The notes beneath the pieces were generated by a model. That model did no database searches, was not told where the DNA came from, and saw only the letters and a program-made list of their open reading frames with translations. The translations under genes and the position numbers were made by a program. A stretch of DNA of 29,474 nt from Desulfoferula sp040751985 (GTDB taxonomy: Bacteria; Desulfobacterota; Desulfarculia; Desulfarculales; Desulfarculaceae): the NCBI GenBank assembly GCA_040751985.1, contig JBFMFU010000035.1:1-29474 (forward strand). The letters are read 5' to 3'. Positions 8,267-14,651 of this stretch are shown piece by piece; positions within the stretch are counted from its first letter, which is position 1, and each line of letters starts with the position of its first letter.

Positions 8267-8757
8267 CCGCGTCCTACCCCGCCCGCGGCGGCGTGGGCCT
8301 GGGCCGCGCGCTCCAGGCAATAGGCCACCAGTTCCGGGTCCTCGCCGTCCAGGTCAAAGCAGTAGCCGGTCTCCTGGAACAGCCCCTGAGGTATGGCGTT
8401 GCCCAACTCCTGGGGGTCGCTGATCTCGTCCTCATAGAAGCACACCGACAGCATCAGCTCGTCCTGGCCCAGGGGCACCACGTCCACCAGGGCGAACAAG
8501 GGGCGCTGCCGCCCAGCCGGCCGCGGGTCCAGGTCCCAGCGCAGGCTGTAGGACACGCCGGGCCGGGCTAAAAAGCTCTCCTTGACCCCGGGCAAAGCCA
8601 ACACCCCTTGCCGATAGGCCAGCAGGCTGTGCTTGAGCCCCTCCTGACTCGGGGGCCACTGCTGCCAAAGCTGCTGCAACTGGCTTTGCATCGGGCTGGC
8701 GGGCACGGGACGTTTCTCCCTTTGAGCAGGCGGAGTTGGCTGATCCGGCTGGGGCAT
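8263..8757 (-). CDS. Hypothetical 164-aa protein
   Basis: No family recognised. The N-terminal 25 residues are Pro/Gln-rich and probably disordered. The remainder looks like a compact alpha/beta domain: a helix at MQSQLQQLWQQW, strands SYSLRWDLDPRP, PLFALVDVVPLG and ELMLSVCFYEDEI, and a C-terminal helix LVAYCLERAAQAHA. There is no signal peptide and no clear metal site; three Cys are scattered. Start choice is uncertain: ATG 8757 gives the longest frame, but ATG 8691 begins exactly at the structured part, and neither has a good ribosome site. It could share a transcript with the gene at 8814-9182, which lies 56 bases upstream on the same strand. Confidence 0.6.
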   Translation of the reverse strand: MPQPDQPTPPAQREKRPVPASPMQSQLQQLWQQWPPSQEGLKHSLLAYRQGVLALPGVKESFLARPGVSYSLRWDLDPRPAGRQRPLFALVDVVPLGQDELMLSVCFYEDEISDPQELGNAIPQGLFQETGYCFDLDGEDPELVAYCLERAAQAHAAAGGVGRG

Positions 8758-8813
8758 AGCATAAATATTCCGGGCGGTAAAGCCCGGCGGCTGGCAAAGG
8801 GCGGGAACCTGGT

Positions 8814-9182
8814 TCAGAACAAAGAGGCGGTGGTCTTTTTCCCGGCGGTTTCCTGCTCCAGGTCGTTAAGCAGGCTGCTGTGCTGCCGTAGGTGGTATAG
8901 GGCGGACTCGGTGTGGTGCAGGCGGACCAGACCGCGCAGGACCATGTAGGCCCCCAGGCCCAGCAGGCCCAGGCAGAGTATCAGCAGGGGAATCAGGTAG
9001 CCCAGGTTAGTTTGCACGTGGTAGAAGCGGCTGGTGGCCACCAGGAAGGTGATGATGCTCATGGGCACGGCCAGCATGGCCAAGCCGGTGCGCACCGCAG
9101 CCAGTTGGGTGCGCTTCTGGGCCAGGAGGAACTGGGCCTCGTTGATGATCAGGGGCCCTGTTTTCAGGTCGGAGTCGTCCAC
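8814..9182 (-). CDS. DUF202/YidH-like small membrane protein
   Basis: 122 residues. The segment NEAQFLLAQKRTQLAAVRTGLAM followed by two hydrophobic helices (about 34-53 and 60-84, the second GYLIPLLILCLGLLGLGAYM) matches the general plan of DUF202-type inner-membrane proteins, where a KRTxLAxxRTGLA stretch precedes the first helix. The C-terminal 35 residues are hydrophilic and likely cytoplasmic, ending in a Lys/Thr tail. Function is unknown for the family. The start is GTG 9182; GGGGAG lies only about 2 bases upstream, an unusually tight spacing. It ends the ordinary high-GC block before the tRNA islet. Confidence 0.65.
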   Translation of the reverse strand: MDDSDLKTGPLIINEAQFLLAQKRTQLAAVRTGLAMLAVPMSIITFLVATSRFYHVQTNLGYLIPLLILCLGLLGLGAYMVLRGLVRLHHTESALYHLRQHSSLLNDLEQETAGKKTTASLF

Positions 9183-9201
9183 GCCTCCCCTTGACTAGGG
9201 C

Positions 9202-9224
9202 AAGAAGTGGTGGAGCTGATGGGA
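9202..9224. repeat. Distal 23-bp attachment repeat of the tRNA-Ala islet
   Basis: Perfect 23-bp copy of 10204-10226. Seventeen of its bases (9208-9224) duplicate the 3' end of tRNA-Ala including CCA, and 6 more lie beyond the tRNA end. Such duplications are the usual footprint of a tyrosine recombinase that integrates at a tRNA 3' end. Confidence 0.8.
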
Positions 9225-9249
9225 AACTGCAAGCTCCACCACTTTTTCC
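9205..9249 (+). terminator. 13-bp stem hairpin with T-run at the distal att site
   Basis: Bases 9205-9217 are perfectly complementary to 9232-9244 with a 14-base loop, followed on the + strand by a T-run. One arm belongs to the attachment repeat. It lies 22 bases past the stop of the islet gene, so it may also close that transcript from the other side, or form the recombinase arm-type binding site. Confidence 0.4.
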
Positions 9250-9266
9250 CTAACTAGTTGATAACG

Positions 9267-9878
9267 TTAGGCTCCAAATTTTGGGGCGTCGTCATTGTGT
9301 ACCCGCTTTGTGGCCTCTAAATCAGCATTTCCCGTACGCTCTTGCTCGGGCGTGGGCGGCGTTAACGGGACCACAGCGATTGGTATAGGCCTTTGCCAAG
9401 AAAAAACTTGGGAGAGACCTTCCAACGTTGATTTTTGCAGCCGCTCTATTTCCCCATGTGCTACAGGGCTGTATGCCTGTCTATTCAGAAGAACTTTATC
9501 AAAGGTGTAACCCAACGCGATGGACATCTCATAGAGCATATCTATAAAAAGGTCATTGCTCCGCTGGGTCCAGACCTCCGGGCTTGGGCGACTTTCTTCT
9601 GGACCGTGCGGTGTTAGGTAGTCGAGGTATACTTTCCAAGCGTCCAGAACCCGCTGCTCCTTTTTAGTGAAGCTGACGTCTATTAGGTTCAAAGCACGAA
9701 CGTGTTCTTGTGACAAACGATTTGCTCTTGTCGCCATCAAAGTTTTGAAGAGGTCTTCCTTGCGCTTCCTCTCTTCACTCCTTTTCGCTGTTCTGTTGGT
9801 CTGCCAGAGAGAGATAAGGACGGCGGCAATAGGCCCGGTGACAACCGCTATGGCCATTATGATCTCGGCGTTAGTCAT
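9267..9878 (-). CDS. Membrane-anchored protein resembling DUF6680, islet cargo
   Basis: 203 residues. An N-terminal membrane helix (about 5-25, IIMAIAVVTGPIAAVLISLW) is followed by a charged linker and a soluble domain containing LMATRANRLSQEHVRALNLIDV. From memory this motif marks DUF6680, a family of unknown function whose members share the helix plus LMATR...HVRALN layout; I cannot confirm it by search. The last 40 residues are Pro-rich and probably disordered. GAGGGG precedes ATG 9878. Codon use is far less GC-biased than in neighbours, in line with horizontal transfer. It is the only gene of the islet, so it is presumably the cargo that benefits the host or the element; a defence or stress role is possible but unsupported here. 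Confidence 0.75.
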   Translation of the reverse strand: MTNAEIIMAIAVVTGPIAAVLISLWQTNRTAKRSEERKRKEDLFKTLMATRANRLSQEHVRALNLIDVSFTKKEQRVLDAWKVYLDYLTPHGPEESRPSPEVWTQRSNDLFIDMLYEMSIALGYTFDKVLLNRQAYSPVAHGEIERLQKSTLEGLSQVFSWQRPIPIAVVPLTPPTPEQERTGNADLEATKRVHNDDAPKFGA

Positions 9879-10209
9879 CTTAACCCCTCAACTTGTACCG
9901 GACACATTATATGACATTATTCCGCCAGGTGTAATGCCTGTCATCAATGCGGACCGACCCTCACCATGCCAAATTGATTTTTTTGAATTCCGAGCAGCTT
10001 ACCAAACATATAATGCGGCCGCTTCCCCTCTTAGGGTCGGGCCAGTTGGCTCTAGGGGGAGCCTGCACCACCGCCGGGGTCCTTCTTAGGAATACCTCTG
10101 AGCGCCTCTGAGGCATTCGCTAACGGACCACCTTTCTGGATGCCGCGGCCCTTTTCCGGGATGAGGCCAGCACAGCTTTTTTGAATAGTTTTTGAGAAAG
10201 GAAAAGAAG
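9879..10209. other. Non-coding part of the islet
   Basis: About 330 bases without a convincing gene on either strand. It is AT-rich near the DUF6680-like gene and becomes GC-richer towards the tRNA. Apart from the promoter described separately I see no defined element. The short frames overlapping the tRNA here are spurious. Confidence 0.5.
9906..9934 (-). promoter_or_regulatory. Promoter of the islet gene
   Basis: A perfect minus-strand TATAAT (9911-9906) lies about 28 bases upstream of the start codon. Seventeen bases further upstream is TTACAC, a poor -35. The perfect -10 in a high-GC genome suggests constitutive or activator-assisted expression. Confidence 0.5.
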
Positions 10210-10226
10210 TGGTGGAGCTGATGGGA
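10204..10226. repeat. Proximal 23-bp attachment repeat inside tRNA-Ala
   Basis: Identical to 9202-9224. It covers the last 17 bases of the tRNA (T-arm edge, acceptor 3' strand and CCA) and 6 bases beyond. It keeps the tRNA gene intact after insertion. Confidence 0.8.
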
Positions 10227-10285
10227 CTTGAACCCACGACTTCCACGTTGCGAACGTGGCGCTCTCCCAACTGAGCTACAGCCCC
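10210..10285 (-). tRNA. tRNA-Ala, anticodon CGC
   Basis: A 76-base cloverleaf read on the minus strand from 10285 to 10210, with CCA encoded. Acceptor GGGGCTG pairs with CAGCTCC and contains the G3-U70 wobble pair that specifies alanine. The D-arm is GCTC...GAGC, the anticodon stem CCACG/CGTGG encloses TTCGCAA, giving anticodon CGC for GCG codons, and the T-loop is TTCAAGT. GCG is a common Ala codon in this GC-rich genome. Its 3' end is the insertion site of the islet. Confidence 0.96.
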
Positions 10286-10317
10286 ACATCCCGGCGGCCA
10301 GGGCCGCTGGTGCTGGG

Positions 10318-10346
10318 AATATACCGGCGGTGACTGGCAAAGTCAA
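10318..10346 (-). promoter_or_regulatory. tRNA-Ala promoter
   Basis: TTGACT (10346-10341) and TATATT (10323-10318), spaced by 17 bases on the minus strand, lie 32 bases upstream of the mature tRNA 5' end. This is the best sigma-70-like pair in the window, as expected for a stable RNA gene. Confidence 0.65.
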
Positions 10347-10477
10347 CCAAGCGCCGCCTGCCCTACTCTACGGCCTCGACAGGGACGCCCCGGCATGCTA
10401 GCATCCTGGGGAAAGGGCCTGAGCCCTTTGTATCTATTGACTTTTGCCGGGCCGGGGCGCCCGGCGGCGAGGTGTAC

Positions 10478-11065
10478 ATGGGCCGACGGGCCGAGGTGAA
10501 CCGCAAAACCAAGGAGACCCAGGTCAAGCTGGCCCTGGAGCTGGACGGCCAGGGCGAGGCCCAGGTGTCCACCGGGGTGGGATTTTTCGACCACATGCTC
10601 ACCCACATCGCCTTCCACGGCTTTTTCGACCTGGAGGTCAAGGCCCAGGGCGATCTGGATGTGGACCCTCACCACACGGTGGAGGACGTGGGCATCTGCC
10701 TGGGCCAGGCCTTGAACCAGTGCCTGGGCCAGCGCAAGGGCCTGGTGCGCTACGGCTCGGCCTTCGTGCCCATGGACGAGTCCCTGGCCCAGGTGGTGGT
10801 GGACCTGAGCAACCGCCCCCTGTTCAAGGCCCAGTACGAGCGCCGGCCCGGAGTGGTGGGCGGCTTCGACGGGCAACTGGCCGAGGAGTTCTGGCGGGCC
10901 CTGGCCCTGCACGGCGGCCTGACCCTGCACGTGCGCCTGCTTTACGGCGACAACGACCATCACCTGCTGGAGGCCGCCTTCAAGGCCCTGGGGCGGGCCT
11001 TGGACCAGGCCACGTCCCTGGAGAGCCGATCCCAAGGCGTGTCTTCAACCAAGGGGGTGCTATGA
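10478..11065 (+). CDS. hisB: Imidazoleglycerol-phosphate dehydratase
   Basis: Sixth step of histidine synthesis: it removes water from imidazoleglycerol phosphate to give imidazoleacetol phosphate. 195 residues, the monofunctional length. The two metal-binding repeats are present: FDHMLTHIAFHG (37-48) and DVDPHHTVEDVG (61-72) in the first half, and YGDNDHHLLEAAFKALGRAL near the C-terminus; His and Glu here bind the two Mn ions. I choose ATG 10478, with GAGG 5 bases upstream, over an in-frame GTG two codons earlier. The stop TGA overlaps the ATG of the next gene (ATGA), indicating translational coupling. Confidence 0.97.
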   Translation: MGRRAEVNRKTKETQVKLALELDGQGEAQVSTGVGFFDHMLTHIAFHGFFDLEVKAQGDLDVDPHHTVEDVGICLGQALNQCLGQRKGLVRYGSAFVPMDESLAQVVVDLSNRPLFKAQYERRPGVVGGFDGQLAEEFWRALALHGGLTLHVRLLYGDNDHHLLEAAFKALGRALDQATSLESRSQGVSSTKGVL

Positions 11066-11772
11066 GAACCCGGTTTTCAACCAGATTGGCGGCGAGTGCG
11101 TTTTGTCTCTGCGCCCTGATGCTGGCCGCGGCCTGCCAGACGCCCCGCAAGAGCGCCGCCGTGCCCCCGGAGAAGCTCTGGACGCCCAGCAAACTGGCGG
11201 TGCTCCCGTTCGAAACGGTGCGGGGCGCCCCCGGCGGGCGCGGACCGGCCTGGGGGCCCCTGACCCGGGCGGCCCACGTGGGCGGGCCCATCATGCCCGG
11301 AGCTACCCAAAGCATGGACAACGCTGTGGCCAACATGCTGCCGCGCATCTGCAGCATCCCCTTGGTGCCCGCGGCCCAGGCCAGCCTGGTGTTCCAGCGC
11401 CTGTCCGGACGCGACCTGGAAGACACCTTGCGCGACGAGATCATGGCCACCGGACGGCAACTGGGGGCCGACGCGGTGATGGTGGGCTTTATCTATCGCT
11501 TCAGCCAGCGGGAGGGCGGCTCCTATTCAGTCACCCGGCCGGCGGCGGTGTCCTTTGACCTATCGGTGGTGCGCACCCGCGACGGCGCCATCATCTGGCG
11601 CGACTCCTTCGAGGAGAGGCAGCAGTCCCTGGCCCAGAACTTCCTGCTCCTGGAGCAGTACATGCGCTACGGCATGCGCTGGTACACCGCCCAGGAGCTG
11701 GGGGCCATCGGTCTGGAGCAGATATTGGCCCGCTTCCCCTGGAAGAAGGCCGCGGCCAACCCGCAAGAGTAG
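11062..11772 (+). CDS. Predicted lipoprotein between hisB and hisA
   Basis: 236 residues starting MRTRF, with a lipoprotein signal ending LAAAC, so Cys25 should be lipidated. After a short linker comes KLAVLPFETVRG, then GADAVMVGFIYRFSQREGG, VSFDLSVVRTRDGAIIWRD and a helical C-terminus. The pattern of VLPF strand, GADAVMVG and DGxIIWRD resembles periplasmic/outer-membrane-associated lipoproteins of the CsgG/GNA1162-like kind, but I cannot assign a family. Its start overlaps hisB by 4 bases and hisA begins 4 bases after its stop, so it is firmly in the his operon although no role in histidine synthesis is evident. Confidence 0.85.
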   Translation: MRTRFSTRLAASAFCLCALMLAAACQTPRKSAAVPPEKLWTPSKLAVLPFETVRGAPGGRGPAWGPLTRAAHVGGPIMPGATQSMDNAVANMLPRICSIPLVPAAQASLVFQRLSGRDLEDTLRDEIMATGRQLGADAVMVGFIYRFSQREGGSYSVTRPAAVSFDLSVVRTRDGAIIWRDSFEERQQSLAQNFLLLEQYMRYGMRWYTAQELGAIGLEQILARFPWKKAAANPQE

Positions 11773-11776
11773 CGCC

Positions 11777-12505
11777 TTGGAGGTCATACCTGCCCTGGAC
11801 CTGAAGGGCGGCCGCTGCGTGCGCCTGCGCCAGGGCCGCCTGGACGACGAGACGGTCTTCAGCGACGACCCGGTGGCCATGGCCCTGCGCTGGCAGGGTG
11901 CGGGCGCCGGGCGTTTGCACGTGGTGGACCTGGACGGCGCCGTGGGCGGCCGGCCGGCCAACGCCGAGGTCATCGCCGTTGTCTGCGCGGCCCTGAGCAT
12001 CCCGGTGCAGCTGGGCGGCGGGGTGCGCGACGCGGTCGGCGTGGAGCGGGCTCTGGCCCTGGGGGTGGACCGGGTGATCCTGGGCACCCTGGCCGCCCAG
12101 GACCCGGAGGCGGTGCTGGCCATGGCCCAGCAGTTTCCGGACCGGGTGGTGGTGGGCATAGACGCCCGCGACGGCCTGGTGGCCACCGCCGGCTGGACCC
12201 AGACCAGCCGCATCCACTTTCTGGAGCTGGCCCGGCGCTACGACCGGCCGGAGGTGGCGGCCATCGTCTTCACGGACATCGCCCGCGACGGCATGCACAG
12301 CGGGCCCAACCTGGAGTCCACCCGCCGTCTGTGCCAGGCGGTGTCGGTGCCGGTGATCGCCGCCGGCGGGGTGCACGATCTGGACGATGTGCGGCGCCTG
12401 CTGGAGCTGGCGCCCCTGGGCCTGGCCGGCCTCATCACCGGCCGGGCCATATACGAGGGCACCCTTGATCTGGGCCAGGCCTTGGCCCTGGTCAGGGAGG
12501 GCTGA
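11777..12505 (+). CDS. hisA: ProFAR isomerase HisA
   Basis: Cytoplasmic TIM-barrel isomerase of histidine synthesis converting ProFAR to PRFAR; 242 residues, normal length. The catalytic base Asp8 lies in IPALDLKGG and the catalytic acid Asp129 in GIDARDG. Phosphate-binding Gly-rich turns are at QLGGGVRD and AAGGVHDLDD, and TDIARDGMHSGPN is typical of HisA rather than HisF. The start is TTG 11777, chosen because HisA proteins begin directly with xxIPAxDLKGG; a longer frame upstream overlaps the lipoprotein gene and is spurious. hisH and hisF are not adjacent. Confidence 0.94.
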   Translation: MEVIPALDLKGGRCVRLRQGRLDDETVFSDDPVAMALRWQGAGAGRLHVVDLDGAVGGRPANAEVIAVVCAALSIPVQLGGGVRDAVGVERALALGVDRVILGTLAAQDPEAVLAMAQQFPDRVVVGIDARDGLVATAGWTQTSRIHFLELARRYDRPEVAAIVFTDIARDGMHSGPNLESTRRLCQAVSVPVIAAGGVHDLDDVRRLLELAPLGLAGLITGRAIYEGTLDLGQALALVREG

Positions 12506-12629
12506 ACCGGCCTGACCCCAATTTTTCCTCCGCCAACGCGCCCCAGCAGGACTCCCGGTCCCTGGCCGTTTGCGGATGGCTTTGGCAAGGTGCTTGCGTG
12601 GCCAGGTGTCTGAGGTGAACCCGGAGAGT

Positions 12630-13397
12630 ATGCCCCCAACCAACCCTGATACGCCGCCGGCGGCGCCGTCCAAGCGCTACAGCCAGCGCACCCTGTGGCT
12701 GAGCATCGTGGGCATGGTCCTGCTGCTGGCGGCCATCTGGTATTTCTGGGAGCCGCTGTGGCACTACACCCAGCGCCTCTGGGTTCTCTTGCAAAACAAG
12801 GAGGCCTTCCGCCAGCGCATCGAGTCCTATGGCGTTTGGGCCCCGGCGGTCTTCATCATCTTTCAGATATTCCAGGTGCTCATCTCGCCCATCCCCGGCG
12901 AGCTGGTGGGCGCGGCCGGCGGCTACGTCTTCGGCTGGCTGCCCTCGCTCATGTACTCCACCATCGGCCTGTCCGTGGGCTCTTGGATCAACTTCTTCCT
13001 GGCCCGCCTACTGGGCCAGGGCCTGGTGGAGCGGCTGATCCCGCCGCAGTACCTGTCCAAGATCGCCTTTCTGATGGAGCGCCAGGGGGTGATGGCCAGC
13101 TTCATCTTCTTCGTGATCCCCGGCTTCCCCAAGGACTATTTGTGCTACGTGCTGGGCCTGGCCCCCATGAGCTGGCGCATCTTCCTGGTGGTCAGCTCGG
13201 TGGGGCGCATACCCGGCACCCTGGTGCTCAGCCTGCAGGGGGCCATGATCTACCAGGAGAACTACTGGAGCTTCGTGGTGCTGGGCCTCCTCAGCGTGGC
13301 CTTCATCCTGCCGGTGTACTTTTGGCGCGACCGCATCTACGGCTGGCTGTACCGGCTGGAGGGCAAGCGCGGGCCTTTGCCAAAAGAAGAGGACTGA
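12630..13397 (+). CDS. TVP38/VTT-domain membrane protein
   Basis: 255 residues, inner-membrane protein of the VTT/DedA-like (SNARE-associated Golgi) group. After a polar N-terminus there is a first helix (LWLSIVGMVLLLAAIWYF), then the VTT core with IFQVLISPIPGELVGAAGGYVFG, a re-entrant Pro/Gly-rich loop, and FIFFVIPGFPKDYLCYVLG, followed by two more helices. Bacterial relatives are linked to lipid transport or membrane homeostasis. I start at ATG 12630 (GGAG just upstream); GTG 12615 or TTG 12570 are possible earlier starts. It stands alone between hisA and the PLP enzyme and is a paralogue in type of the gene at 22346-23056. Confidence 0.85.
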   Translation: MPPTNPDTPPAAPSKRYSQRTLWLSIVGMVLLLAAIWYFWEPLWHYTQRLWVLLQNKEAFRQRIESYGVWAPAVFIIFQIFQVLISPIPGELVGAAGGYVFGWLPSLMYSTIGLSVGSWINFFLARLLGQGLVERLIPPQYLSKIAFLMERQGVMASFIFFVIPGFPKDYLCYVLGLAPMSWRIFLVVSSVGRIPGTLVLSLQGAMIYQENYWSFVVLGLLSVAFILPVYFWRDRIYGWLYRLEGKRGPLPKEED

Positions 13398-13429
13398 ACG
13401 CCGCCGGCGGTCAGGGTTTGGGGAGGAAA

Positions 13430-14638
13430 ATGAACCGCGAGCCGAAGCAACCTGGCCTGCGCACGCGGGCCGTGCACGCCGGCGAGGGGCCGGACCCCGC
13501 CACCGGGGCCTCGTCCCCCAACCTGGTGATGTCCACCACCTTCGTGGCCGGCCCCGACGCCTCCTTTTCCATCGAAGGCTTCGAGGAGGGCTCGGGCTAC
13601 GTCTACACCCGCTGGGCCAACCCCACCGTGGCCCAGTTGGAGCGCAAGCTGGCCGACCTGGAGGGCGCGCCGGCCTGCGTGGCCTTTGCCAGCGGCATGG
13701 CCGCGGTGAGCGCCCTGTTTTTGCACCTGCTGCGGCCGGGCGACCGCCTGCTCTTAAGCGACGTGTCCTACGCCGGCACCGCCGAGCTGGCCAAGGGCCT
13801 CCTGCCCGAGCTGGGCGTGCAGGTGGAGCGGGTGGACATGTCCGACCTGGCGCTGGTGGCCCAAGCCCTGTCCCGGCCCGCCCGCCTGGTGTACATCGAG
13901 ACCCCCTGCAACCCCATCCTGCGCCTGACCGACATCGCGGCCGTGGCCGAGTTGGCCCACGCCCAGGGCGCGGCCTTGGCCGTGGACTCCACCTTTGCCA
14001 CGCCCGTGGCCACCCGTCCCCTGGAACTGGGCGCGGACTACGTGCTGCACTCACTGACCAAGTACATCTGCGGCCACGGCGACGCGGTGGGCGGGGCCCT
14101 CTTAGGCCCCAAGCCGGACATGGGCCAGGTGCGCAAGGAGATGCTGGTGCACGTGGGCGGGGTGCTCAGCCCGTTCAACGCCTGGCTGATCCTGCGCGGC
14201 GCCGCCACCCTGCCCCTGCGCATGCAGGCCCATGAGCAGACGGCCCTGGCCCTGGCCCGCTTCCTGGAGGGCCACCCCAAGGTGGAGCGGGTGCTCTACC
14301 CCGGCCTGGCCTCCCACCCCCAGCACGCCCTGGCCGCGCGCCAGATGGCCAACTTCTCGGGCATACTCACCTTCCAGGTGGCCGACGGCCAGGCGGCGGT
14401 GCGGGTGCTGGCCGAGCGGCTGCGGGTGATTCACTACGCCGTGTCCCTGGGCCACCACCGCAGCCTGCTCTTTTATATGCACACCGACGACCTGCTGGCC
14501 TCCTCCTTCCCCCTGAGCCCGGAGCAGGAGGCGGCCTACCGCGCCTATGCCGGCGAGGGCATCTTCCGACTCTCGGTGGGCCTGGAGGTCCCCGAGGACC
14601 TCACGGCCGACCTGGAGCAGGCGCTGCAGGGGCTGTAG
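13430..14638 (+). CDS. Cys/Met-metabolism PLP enzyme (gamma-lyase/synthase type)
   Basis: 402 residues, fold type I PLP enzyme of the cystathionine gamma-synthase / methionine gamma-lyase group. It shows YTRWANPT, the SGMAAVSA cofactor-phosphate loop, YIETPCNP, the AVDSTFATP aspartate and the Schiff-base Lys211 in HSLTKYICGHGD. Reactions in the group are gamma-elimination or gamma-replacement at homoserine, homocysteine, methionine or cysteine derivatives; the sequence does not settle which. ATG 13430 follows GGGGAGGAAA. The selenoprotein at 14652 begins 13 bases after the stop, so the two are likely co-translated and may act on related sulfur or selenium compounds (inference). Confidence 0.9.
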   Translation: MNREPKQPGLRTRAVHAGEGPDPATGASSPNLVMSTTFVAGPDASFSIEGFEEGSGYVYTRWANPTVAQLERKLADLEGAPACVAFASGMAAVSALFLHLLRPGDRLLLSDVSYAGTAELAKGLLPELGVQVERVDMSDLALVAQALSRPARLVYIETPCNPILRLTDIAAVAELAHAQGAALAVDSTFATPVATRPLELGADYVLHSLTKYICGHGDAVGGALLGPKPDMGQVRKEMLVHVGGVLSPFNAWLILRGAATLPLRMQAHEQTALALARFLEGHPKVERVLYPGLASHPQHALAARQMANFSGILTFQVADGQAAVRVLAERLRVIHYAVSLGHHRSLLFYMHTDDLLASSFPLSPEQEAAYRAYAGEGIFRLSVGLEVPEDLTADLEQALQGL

Positions 14639-14651
14639 AGAGGAGCAACCC

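Larger units (their letters stand above)
9202..10226. mobile_element. 1-kb genomic islet inserted at the tRNA-Ala(CGC) 3' end
   Basis: Two perfect 23-bp direct repeats 1,002 bases apart enclose a segment that is visibly more AT-rich than its surroundings and contains one gene (9267-9878) plus non-coding DNA. One repeat is the functional tRNA 3' end; the other is the displaced copy. There is no integrase, excisionase or relaxase in the segment. It is therefore either a deletion remnant of a larger island or a minimal element mobilised in trans. The boundaries are seen directly; the integration mechanism is inferred from known tRNA-targeted islands. Confidence 0.72.

Noticed and set aside
10009..10014. 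Plus-strand TATAAT in the islet
   Set aside because: No -35 at 16-18 bases upstream and no gene downstream on that strand within the islet.
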